DNA of 11,800 bases from an uncultured Eubacteriales bacterium (GTDB taxonomy: Bacteria > Bacillota > Clostridia > Oscillospirales > Oscillospiraceae): positions 1 to 11,800 of the forward strand of contig OMQS01000079.1 of assembly GCA_900313295.1 (NCBI GenBank), written 5' to 3'. The notes beneath the pieces were generated by a model. It was given only the letters and a program-made list of their open reading frames with translations, was not told the origin of the DNA and searched no databases. Shown here in pieces: positions 5,564-11,800 of the stretch (positions are counted from its first letter, which is position 1; each line of letters opens with the position of its first letter). The position numbers were made by a program, and so were the translations under genes.

Positions 5564-7066
5564 ATGGAAGAAAAAAAGATCCTCCTGAAGGCGGAGAACA
5601 TCGGCAAGGAGTTCAATCGGGTCAGGGTGCTCTCGGACATTGATTTTGACCTGCGTGCCGGAGAGATCCATGCGCTGATCGGCGAGAACGGCGCGGGCAA
5701 ATCCACCTTCGTCAAGATCATTTCCGGCGTGTATCAGGCCAGCTTCGGGCGGTACTTTGTGGACGGGGCAGAGTGCTGCTTCAAAAGCACCGGAGAGAGC
5801 GAAGCGGCGGGGCTTTACACCATCCACCAGGAGATCAATCTGGTGCCGTACTTCAATGCCTACCAGAACATCTTTATCGGTAGCGAGAAAAAGGGTGCGC
5901 TGGGGCTGCTGGACGAGAAGGCCATGGCACGCAGGGCGCAGGAGGTGCTGGCGCAGCTGAATGTGGAGCTGGACATCCGCCGGCCGGTGAAGCACTTCAA
6001 CACGGCCTTGCAGCGCATCATTCAGATCAGCGCCGCGCTGGTCTATCAGCCCAAGATCCTGATCTTTGACGAGCCGACTACGGCACTGGGCGAGGAGGAG
6101 CGGGACAAGCTGCTGGAGATCATCCGCGACCTGCGCGCCTCCGGCGTGGGCATCATATTCATCTCCCACAACATCGAGGAGATCACGGCCATTTCAGACC
6201 GGGTGACGGTCTTTAAGGACGGGCAGAAGATGGGCACGCTGGAGGGCAGCGAAATAGACGGCCGCCGGATCGTGCGTATGATGGTGGGCGAGCAGGAGTA
6301 CGAGAGCTTTTCCCGTGGAAGCTGCATCGACTATGACTGCCAGATGCTGCGGTTGGACGGCCTGTGCAACAGCAAGCTCAAGAACGTGAGCATGACGGTG
6401 CACAAGGGCGAGATACTGGGCGTGGCCGGCGTGGTAGGCGCCGGCAAGAGCGAAACGGCGCGGGCGGTTTTCGGCATAGACGGATTGGTGAGCGGCAAGG
6501 TGTATGTGGGCGGCCGGGAGTACAAGCCCAAGCCCACAACCGCCGTGAAGGCCGGCCTTGCGCTGGTGCCGGAGGAGCGGCGGGTGCAGGGTCTGGTGGG
6601 CGAATTCACCGTGGCGGAAAACGTAGCCATGGTGTATCAGGAGAAGTTCACCAAGGGCTTTTTCCTGCAGCGGAAAAAGGAGCGAGCCGTGGCCGAGGAG
6701 CACATCAAGGCGCTGACCATCAAGACCACGGGGCCGCGCCAGATCGTCCGGTTTCTCTCCGGCGGCAACCAGCAGAAGGTGGTGCTGTCCAAGTGGCTGT
6801 GCGGCGATTTTGACGTGCTGATCCTAGACGAGCCGACCAAGGGCATAGACGTCATGGCGAAGCGGGACATTTATAAGCTCATAAGCGATATTGCCGAGGA
6901 GGGGAAGGCGGTGCTGTTTTTCTCCTCGTATCTGCCGGAGCTGCTGGACTTCTGCGACCGCATTCTGGTAATGAGCGACGGCGAGGTGATAGGGGAATTC
7001 CCCGCCGGCGGCGCCGACGCAAAAGAAGTGATCACACACGCAATGTTGGGAGGTAAGAGCAAATGA
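5564..7066 (+). CDS. Sugar ABC transporter ATPase with two nucleotide-binding domains (RbsA/MglA/XylG type)
   Basis: Cytoplasmic ATPase of 500 residues that drives sugar import with the permease and binding lipoprotein of this operon. First domain: Walker A GENGAGKST at 40-48, Walker B ILIFDEP at 165-171, switch H202. The signature region reads FNTALQR (145-151) instead of LSxGQQQ, so it is degenerate. Second domain: Walker A GVVGAGKSE at 289-297, canonical signature LSGGNQQK at 398-405, Walker B VLILDEP at 418-424. It has SS rather than H at the switch, as is usual for the second half of this family. Length is typical. The ATG at 5564 has GGTGAGG 6 nt before it; the in-frame GTG at 5552 lies within that site. 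It ends in an ATGA overlap with the permease. The exact sugar cannot be read from the ATPase. Confidence 0.94.
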   Translation: MEEKKILLKAENIGKEFNRVRVLSDIDFDLRAGEIHALIGENGAGKSTFVKIISGVYQASFGRYFVDGAECCFKSTGESEAAGLYTIHQEINLVPYFNAYQNIFIGSEKKGALGLLDEKAMARRAQEVLAQLNVELDIRRPVKHFNTALQRIIQISAALVYQPKILIFDEPTTALGEEERDKLLEIIRDLRASGVGIIFISHNIEEITAISDRVTVFKDGQKMGTLEGSEIDGRRIVRMMVGEQEYESFSRGSCIDYDCQMLRLDGLCNSKLKNVSMTVHKGEILGVAGVVGAGKSETARAVFGIDGLVSGKVYVGGREYKPKPTTAVKAGLALVPEERRVQGLVGEFTVAENVAMVYQEKFTKGFFLQRKKERAVAEEHIKALTIKTTGPRQIVRFLSGGNQQKVVLSKWLCGDFDVLILDEPTKGIDVMAKRDIYKLISDIAEEGKAVLFFSSYLPELLDFCDRILVMSDGEVIGEFPAGGADAKEVITHAMLGGKSK

Positions 7067-8037
7067 TGACTAATAAAAGCGACGTGGCGAAAAGGATCGT
7101 CCGCTACTACGGGACGGTGATCGTGGCCATTCTGGTGTTCGTATTCTTCTCCGTTTCCGCAAACGGATTTTTCACGCTGAAAAACGTGATGCTCCTGCTC
7201 AAGCAGATGTCGGCGCTGACCATCATCACGCTGGGCTTCACCTTCGTGATGGCCGTGGGCGGGTTTGATATGTCCGTGGGGTACAGCACGGGTCTGGTGG
7301 GCATCATCTTTGTCAAGATCCTTATGAACACCACCAATTTCTGGCTGGCGCTGCTGGGCGGCATTGCTGTGGGGCTGGTGATCGGCTGCGCCAACGGCCT
7401 GCTGACGTCCTATGTGGGGCTGCCGGATTTCATAGCCACCTTTGCCATGGGCTCGGTGATCTACGGCGTGAAAATGATGATGACGGAGGGCAACCCCATC
7501 TATGTCAAGGGCGTGGAGGGCGCCGGCATCGACCTGTTCCGCTCCCTCAACAGCGAGATGCTATTCGGCGTGGTGCCGGTGATGGCCGTTATCATGCTGG
7601 TGTTCATCGTTTTGTGCTTCATCCTGATGGAAAAGACCACGCTGGGGCGGCGCATATACGCCATCGGCGGCAATCGGGAGGCCGCCCTGTTCTGCGGCAT
7701 CAACGTGCGCCGGTATAAATTCATCTCCTATGTCATCTCCTCTCTGGCGGTGGCGTTCTCCGCCGTGCTGGTCTGCTCCCGCCTGAACTCCGCCCAGCCC
7801 ACCTCCGGCGAGGGCTACCTGATGGATGCCATATCGGCCTGCTACCTGGGCACCACCATGTTCGGCGAAGGTCAGCCCACGGTGCTCGGCTCCGTGGTGG
7901 GCGCGTTCATCATTGCCATGCTCTCCAACGGCCTGACCATGCTGGGCATGACCTACTACTTCCAGGACATTACCACCGGCGTCGTGGTCATCGTGGCGGT
8001 GCTGCTGAGCGTGGTGATGAACAGAAAGAGCAAGTGA
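7063..8037 (+). CDS. Sugar ABC transporter permease (RbsC/BPD_transp_2 family)
   Basis: Membrane permease of 324 residues with about eight to ten hydrophobic segments, the pore of the importer. Family landmarks: the N-terminal helix followed by FFTLKNVMLLLKQMSALTII, GGFDMSVG (79-86 region), the cytoplasmic coupling segment NREAALFCGINVRRYKFISY, and the GEGYLMDAISACYLGTTMFGEG loop near the end. It overlaps the ATPase stop by 4 nt. GGGAGG ends 9 nt before the first ATG, favouring 7063 over the second ATG at 7066. It is translationally coupled to the ATPase. It resembles ribose, xylose and galactoside permeases equally; specificity comes from the binding protein. Confidence 0.94.
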   Translation: MMTNKSDVAKRIVRYYGTVIVAILVFVFFSVSANGFFTLKNVMLLLKQMSALTIITLGFTFVMAVGGFDMSVGYSTGLVGIIFVKILMNTTNFWLALLGGIAVGLVIGCANGLLTSYVGLPDFIATFAMGSVIYGVKMMMTEGNPIYVKGVEGAGIDLFRSLNSEMLFGVVPVMAVIMLVFIVLCFILMEKTTLGRRIYAIGGNREAALFCGINVRRYKFISYVISSLAVAFSAVLVCSRLNSAQPTSGEGYLMDAISACYLGTTMFGEGQPTVLGSVVGAFIIAMLSNGLTMLGMTYYFQDITTGVVVIVAVLLSVVMNRKSK

Positions 8038-8056
8038 CGCGGCAGGCGCAGCCGCG
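8038..8056 (+). repeat. Intercistronic stem-loop after the permease gene
   Basis: CGCGGC (8038-8043), 7-nt loop, GCCGCG (8051-8056), directly after the permease stop. No T run follows, so it is not a simple terminator. It could slow 3' exonuclease or tune downstream translation. Confidence 0.5.
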
Positions 8057-8058
8057 TG

Positions 8059-8082
8059 AATACAGAACGAAATACAGAACGA
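8059..8082 (+). repeat. 12-bp tandem repeat AATACAGAACGA x2
   Basis: Two exact adjacent copies (8059-8070, 8071-8082) in the leader of the dehydrogenase gene, just upstream of its ribosome binding site. The copy length is a multiple of three. Probably slippage-prone DNA; no function is evident. Confidence 0.7.
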
Positions 8083-8100
8083 AAGAAAGGACTTGATGAA

Positions 8101-9201
8101 ATGGACAAAATGATGAAAGCGATCGTTTGGAACGGCAAGCCCTGGTTCGAGGGGCTGAGCTATGAGGACTTCCCTGTGCCGGAGTACGGCGGGGACTGGG
8201 TGCTGGTGCGCAACAACGTGTGCGGCATCTGCGGCAGCGACCTGCACTTCTTCTCCGGAATGCAGGACGGCCGCTTCCCCGCAAAGAACCTGCCGGCGGT
8301 GTTCGGCCATGAGGACGCCTCCACCGTGGTGGCGGCAGACCCCGCCACCGGCTTCAAGCCCGGCGACCGCGTGGCCGTGGAGGCCATCCACTCCTGCGTG
8401 AACTTCGGCGGCACCTGCCCCCGCTGCATGAGCGGCCAGTTCCACATGTGCGACGAGGGCATGACCCACATCGGCCTGCCCTATGTGCGTATGCTCCCCG
8501 GCGGCTACGGCGAATACTCCGCCGTTCACAAGGACAAGCTCCACAAAATTCCCGATAACGTATCCCTGGACGAGGCGGCGCTGCTGGACATCCTGGTGGT
8601 GAACGTACACGCCGTCCGGCTGGGCGACCCGCAGCTGGGCGAGTGCTGCGTGGTGTACGGCTGCGGCGTTGTGGGGCTGAGCATGATCCAGGTGCTGTAC
8701 GCCAAGGGAATCCGCAACCTCATCGCCATTGCCAAGTACCCCTATCAGGCGGAGATCGCCAAAAAGTGCGGCGCCGCCCATATGGTGCTCTATAAAAACA
8801 AGGAGCAGGTGGTGCAGGACGTCATGGCGCTCACCGGCGGCAACGGCGCCGACCAGACCTACGAATGCGTGGGCGGCTCCTCCGGCGCCATCAACGATGC
8901 CGCCGCCTTCACCACGCGGCAGGGTAAGATCGTGATGATGGGCATTTTTGCCGGCGTTCCGGAAACGGATCTGAACACCCTGTTCATGAAGGAGATCTCC
9001 CTCATCGCCTCCAACAGCTACGGCATGAGCGGCTATCGGGATGAGTTTGCCATTGCGCTGGAGATGCTGGCCTATAAGCAGGTGGATCACAACCTGCTCA
9101 TTTCCCACCGCTTCAAGCCCGAGCAGTATGTGGAGGCTATTGAGGCGGCGCGGGGCAAGGACAAGAGCGGCGCCGTGAAGGTTCTGTTTGAGCGGGACTG
9201 A
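8101..9201 (+). CDS. Zinc-dependent medium-chain dehydrogenase (threonine/sorbitol dehydrogenase-like)
   Basis: Cytoplasmic NAD(P)-linked alcohol or polyol dehydrogenase of 366 residues. Catalytic zinc ligands: C41 in CGICGSD and H70-E71 in GHE. Structural zinc lobe: C99, C106, C109, C117. All four Cys are kept, but the first spacing is C-x6-C instead of C-x2-C, a small insertion. Rossmann motif GCGVVG at 187-192. The second strand ends in AIAK with no clear acidic residue, so NAD versus NADP is open. The ATG at 8101 has AAAGGA 9 nt upstream; an upstream in-frame GTG at 8056 would add a stretch encoded by the tandem repeat and is rejected. It sits between the permease and the binding-protein gene, so it most likely oxidises the imported compound or its product. 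The substrate is unknown. Confidence 0.88.
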   Translation: MDKMMKAIVWNGKPWFEGLSYEDFPVPEYGGDWVLVRNNVCGICGSDLHFFSGMQDGRFPAKNLPAVFGHEDASTVVAADPATGFKPGDRVAVEAIHSCVNFGGTCPRCMSGQFHMCDEGMTHIGLPYVRMLPGGYGEYSAVHKDKLHKIPDNVSLDEAALLDILVVNVHAVRLGDPQLGECCVVYGCGVVGLSMIQVLYAKGIRNLIAIAKYPYQAEIAKKCGAAHMVLYKNKEQVVQDVMALTGGNGADQTYECVGGSSGAINDAAAFTTRQGKIVMMGIFAGVPETDLNTLFMKEISLIASNSYGMSGYRDEFAIALEMLAYKQVDHNLLISHRFKPEQYVEAIEAARGKDKSGAVKVLFERD

Positions 9202-9226
9202 GCCGGCGAATATGAAAAGGCACTCA

Positions 9227-9253
9227 GGCAGAGGTGCGGTACAATGCTCTGCC
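9227..9253 (+). repeat. Intercistronic stem-loop before the binding-protein gene
   Basis: GGCAGAG (9227-9233) pairs perfectly with CTCTGCC (9247-9253), 13-nt loop, 27 nt before the lipoprotein ATG and 13 nt before its GGAGG. No T run follows. It may act as a 5' stabiliser for the binding-protein message, which usually must be made in excess. Confidence 0.5.
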
Positions 9254-9280
9254 AAAATATAAATTTGGAGGAAAAAGAAG

Positions 9281-10243
9281 ATGAAAAGAGCCCTGTCCCT
9301 TATTCTCGCGCTGGTTATGGCCCTGACGCTGGTTGCCTGCGGCAACAAAGACGGGGGGAAAGACGACTCCTTCGTGATCGGCATAACCACCTTCAGCACG
9401 TCCACCGTTTTCTCCCGCAATGCCCGTGAGGTTCTGAAAAAAGAGATCACTGCCCACGGCGGTACCTACATCGACAACGTGGCCACCGATATTCTGAGCC
9501 GTGACGACGCCATCAACAACTTCGTTTCCCAGGGTGTGAACGCCATCATCCTGCTGTCCGGCGACGTGAGCGAATGCGAGGAGAGCCTGCAGGCTGCCCA
9601 CAAGGCCGGCATCCTCATCGGCTCCTGCGACGCAGGCTACATCGACTGCGTGGATATTTACACTTCGTCCGATAACTACGCCATCGGTGAGCAGGTCATG
9701 GGCGCTCTGTCCGAGGCCATGGGTGGCGAGGGCAAGGTCCTGCAGATCTACAACGACATCGGCTCCATGGATCGCAAGCGCAAGGGCGGCGCGGCCGACG
9801 TGGTGGCGCAGAACGATAAGCTGTCCATCGACTACGACATGGTCTACGCATGGCCTGATTACTACGACGACATCAAGTCCAAGATGGAAGCCATCATCCT
9901 CTCCGACGGCAGCAAAATCGGCGGCGTGTTCGCCACCTTTGACGGCGTGGGTCTGGCGGCTCTGCAGGCCGTCCGCGAAGCCAAGCTGGAGGCCTCCATG
10001 CCCATCGTGGGCGTTGACGGCGAGGCCGAGGCGCTCAACGAGATCGCCAAACCCGACAGCGCCTACTATGCCACCGTGATCCAGAGCTGGGATGACTGCG
10101 GCGGCGTGTGCGTGAACGAGATCTTCAACGCCCTGAAGGGCGGCACCATCTCCTCCTCCCAGATCTATGTGCCCGGCATTCTGGTGACGAAGAAGAACGT
10201 GGCCGATATCCAGAGCAAGTACCCCGAGCTGTTTGAAAAGTAA
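9281..10243 (+). CDS. Sugar-binding lipoprotein of the ABC importer (RbsB-like, Peripla_BP_4)
   Basis: Extracellular lipoprotein of 320 residues that captures the sugar for the permease and ATPase of this operon. Signal peptide MKRALSLILALVMALTLVAC with lipobox LVAC and lipid-anchored C20. Family 1/4 fold landmarks: the first strand FVIGITTFSTSTVFSRNAR, NNFVSQGVNAIILLSGD, the hinge segment GKVLQIYNDIGSMDRKRKGG, and IVGVDGEAEALNEI in the second lobe. GGAGG lies 9 nt before the ATG. It is placed after the dehydrogenase rather than first, an unusual order, and is bounded on both sides by stem-loops. This is consistent with it being expressed at its own level. The ligand is not predictable by eye. 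Confidence 0.91.
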   Translation: MKRALSLILALVMALTLVACGNKDGGKDDSFVIGITTFSTSTVFSRNAREVLKKEITAHGGTYIDNVATDILSRDDAINNFVSQGVNAIILLSGDVSECEESLQAAHKAGILIGSCDAGYIDCVDIYTSSDNYAIGEQVMGALSEAMGGEGKVLQIYNDIGSMDRKRKGGAADVVAQNDKLSIDYDMVYAWPDYYDDIKSKMEAIILSDGSKIGGVFATFDGVGLAALQAVREAKLEASMPIVGVDGEAEALNEIAKPDSAYYATVIQSWDDCGGVCVNEIFNALKGGTISSSQIYVPGILVTKKNVADIQSKYPELFEK

Positions 10244-10253
10244 GTAGTGACAT

Positions 10254-10294
10254 CCGCTGCGTCAGGTGCGCCTTCGGGCGCGCCTGACCGGCGG
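10254..10294 (+). repeat. Stable stem-loop with cUUCGg tetraloop between lipoprotein and epimerase genes
   Basis: GTCAGGTGCGCC (10261-10272) and GGCGCGCCTGAC (10277-10288) form 12 pairs with one G-U, closed by the very stable TTCG loop (10273-10276). CCGC (10254-10257) and GCGG (10291-10294) can extend it. It begins 11 nt after the lipoprotein stop; no T run follows. It probably protects the upstream message from 3' decay or partly attenuates the downstream genes. Confidence 0.75.
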
Positions 10295-10322
10295 CGCAGG
10301 CGCAGGAAAGCGAGGTTTCTCT

Positions 10323-11528
10323 ATGGATAAAAAGACCATCAGCGCATACAGGCAGAAGCTCAGCGACGGACTGTTCGGCGTCGTGCTGCCGTTTTGGGAA
10401 AAATACGGCGCAGACCCCGTGAACGGCGGCGTCCGCACTTGTCTGGATCGGGAGGGAAAGGTTTTTTCCGCCGAAAAGAGCGTGTGGATGCAGGGGCGGG
10501 GCGGCTGGCTGTTCAGCCATGTGTATAATGACTTCGGCCACGATAAACGGTGGCTGGACATGGCGGAAAGCTGCGTGAAATTTGCCAAAAAGCACTGCAT
10601 TGACCCCGCAGACGGGAGGATGTATTTCATCGTCAGCGACGAGGGAGCGCCCTTCCGGAAAAGAAGATATACCTACAGCGAATTTTTCTACATCATGGCC
10701 TGCGCCGAATACTATCGCGCCACCGGCGACGAAGCGTATCTGCAGGAGGCGCGGAAATACTACCGCATGGTGCTGGACATCCATGATGATCCGAGCAAGG
10801 ATCCCTACAAGATCACGCCGAAGTTTCTCCCTGCGGCGCCGGCTATGCGGGGACTGTGCGACGCAAGCGTCCTCACGCTGGTGAGCCGCACCCTGCGGCA
10901 GGCCGACCCCGCCCATGCATCGGAGTACATCGCAAACGAAAAACGATTTATCGCCGACATCTATACCTATCATTTTAACGAGGAGCACGGCGCGCTGATG
11001 GAATGCGTCGGGCTGAACGGAGAGTACATCGGCCGTGTGTCCGGCGGCCGCATCACAAACCCGGGGCACTGCATGGAGGCGGCGTGGGGACTTCTGCGGG
11101 AGGCCGAGGAGCTGGACATGCCGGAACTGATCCCCTTTGTGGAAAAAGTCTATGAAGGCGCCATGCGCCACGGCTGGGACAAGGAGTTCGGCGGGCTGCT
11201 GTACTTCGTGGACGTGGAGGGCTATCCCCCGCAGGCTTATGAGCACGACATGAAGCTCTGGTGGGTGCACACCGAGGCGCTCATCGCCGCCATCAAGCTG
11301 TACAGAGTCACCGGCAAGGAGCGGTATTTTGAGGACTTTAAGAGGCTCATGGAATACTGCTTTGCCCACTTTAACGACGAGGAATACGGCGAGTGGTACG
11401 GGTATCTGCGGCGCGACGGCGCCCCCACGGAACCCAGAGCCAAGGGCAACGTGTTCAAAGGGCCGTTCCATGTGCCCCGTATGTACTGTGAGGTGATCCG
11501 GGAGCTGGAAAAGCTGGAGCAGATGTGA
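10323..11528 (+). CDS. N-acylglucosamine 2-epimerase (AGE) family sugar epimerase/isomerase
   Basis: Cytoplasmic (alpha/alpha)6-barrel enzyme of 401 residues, the normal length for AGE proteins, which interconvert C2 epimers such as GlcNAc/ManNAc, cellobiose/glucosylmannose or mannose/glucose. Landmarks: GGVRTCLDREG at 35-45, WMQGR at 55-59, NPGHCMEAAW at 246-255, WWVHTE at 313-318, and PFHVPR at 381-386. H249 and H383 match the two catalytic His of the family (about 248 and 382 in mammalian AGE). The GGV...LDREG and QGR signatures resemble true AGE/RnBP more than cellobiose epimerase, but activity cannot be assigned. The ATG at 10323 has GAGG 7 nt upstream; an earlier in-frame start at 10266 lies in the stem-loop. 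Only 6 nt separate it from the HAD gene. Context suggests epimerisation of the imported sugar. Confidence 0.88.
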   Translation: MDKKTISAYRQKLSDGLFGVVLPFWEKYGADPVNGGVRTCLDREGKVFSAEKSVWMQGRGGWLFSHVYNDFGHDKRWLDMAESCVKFAKKHCIDPADGRMYFIVSDEGAPFRKRRYTYSEFFYIMACAEYYRATGDEAYLQEARKYYRMVLDIHDDPSKDPYKITPKFLPAAPAMRGLCDASVLTLVSRTLRQADPAHASEYIANEKRFIADIYTYHFNEEHGALMECVGLNGEYIGRVSGGRITNPGHCMEAAWGLLREAEELDMPELIPFVEKVYEGAMRHGWDKEFGGLLYFVDVEGYPPQAYEHDMKLWWVHTEALIAAIKLYRVTGKERYFEDFKRLMEYCFAHFNDEEYGEWYGYLRRDGAPTEPRAKGNVFKGPFHVPRMYCEVIRELEKLEQM

Positions 11529-11534
11529 GGCGGC

Positions 11535-11800
11535 ATGAAAAAGATCCTGTTTATGTCCGACGTGGACGGAACGCTGGTGGACGGCGGATACATCCATCCG
11601 AGGGTCGCGGAGGCGGCGCGGGAGTTTACCGCCCGGGGGCACCTGTTTGCCCTGGCCACCGGCCGGCATAAGTTCTCCATCGGGGCGCTGTGTGAGCAGC
11701 TGCCGGTAAACGCCCCCTGCATCATCCTTGCCGGAGCGGCTACCTACAACTCTGCCGCTGGAACCTGCGAAAACCTCTTTCCCATGGAGGAAGGAGTGAA
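11535..11800 (+). CDS. HAD-superfamily Cof-type hydrolase, N-terminal 88 codons
   Basis: The start of a haloacid dehalogenase-like phosphatase; the rest lies beyond the window. Motif I is DVDGTL with nucleophile D9 and acid/base D11, and motif II ATGR is at 41-44. The spacing, with RVAEAAREFTARGHLFALATGR, is that of the Cof/YidA subfamily, which dephosphorylates sugar phosphates and similar metabolites. The cap domain and motif III are not visible. GAGG lies 4 nt before the ATG at 11535 and overlaps the epimerase stop, so the two genes are probably translationally coupled. It is the sixth gene of the sugar operon in the window. Confidence 0.87.
   Translation, partial: MKKILFMSDVDGTLVDGGYIHPRVAEAAREFTARGHLFALATGRHKFSIGALCEQLPVNAPCIILAGAATYNSAAGTCENLFPMEEGV

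Noticed and set aside
9240..9245. Internal promoter for the lipoprotein gene (TACAAT)
   Set aside because: Good -10 look-alike but no recognisable -35 at 16-18 nt, and it sits in the loop of a hairpin. Not called.
7561..9450. 629-codon minus-strand frame opposite permease, dehydrogenase and lipoprotein
   Set aside because: His- and Val-rich composition with no domain, and it spans three well-supported genes on the plus strand. It is a shadow of codon bias.
10125..11669. 514-codon minus-strand frame opposite the epimerase
   Set aside because: No domain or ribosome binding site; it crosses the stem-loop and the start of the HAD gene. Antisense shadow of the AGE gene.

Overview
The window looks like a chromosomal segment of a GC-rich anaerobic Firmicute, most like a gut Clostridium-class bacterium of the Oscillospiraceae type. 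This is inferred from strong AGGAGG-type ribosome binding sites, lipoprotein signal peptides, a DegV protein, an OmpR-type two-component pair and sigma-A-like promoters, all in GC-rich coding DNA. No mobile element, CRISPR array, tRNA or rRNA was seen.

Left part, minus strand (1-4051). Reading in the direction of transcription there is a two-component system (response regulator 4051-3359, then histidine kinase 3372-2314, overlapping by 14 nt). Next comes a PAP2-family membrane phosphatase with its own promoter (2237-1581), followed by an orphan amino-acid-type solute-binding lipoprotein (1505-750). Last is cysteine synthase cysK, cut by the window edge (434-1). Between the lipoprotein and cysK lies the most interesting element of the window. 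A near-consensus promoter is followed by a 34-codon reading frame with a perfect Shine-Dalgarno and 8 Cys codons, four of them consecutive. An 11-bp intrinsic terminator follows before cysK. A 14-nt segment just behind the Cys run can pair with the terminator's 5' arm (13 of 14 positions). This is the architecture of a ribosome-mediated, cysteine-responsive attenuator.

Middle (4052-5176). A divergent promoter region leads rightward into a DegV-family (fatty-acid-binding, FakB-like) gene, closed by a strong, probably bidirectional terminator.

Right part, plus strand (5177-11800). An AT-rich regulatory region of about 390 nt carries a TTGACA promoter and two near-identical 16-bp operator-like sites 190 bp apart. 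It precedes a sugar-utilisation operon: a two-domain sugar ABC ATPase (RbsA/MglA type), a permease (RbsC type), a zinc-dependent medium-chain dehydrogenase, a sugar-binding lipoprotein (RbsB type), an N-acylglucosamine 2-epimerase (AGE) family protein and a HAD/Cof-type phosphatase cut by the window edge. Three intercistronic stem-loops, one with a cUUCGg tetraloop, may tune transcript levels within the operon. The likely logic is import of a sugar or sugar derivative, oxidation or epimerisation, and dephosphorylation. The substrate cannot be named from sequence alone.
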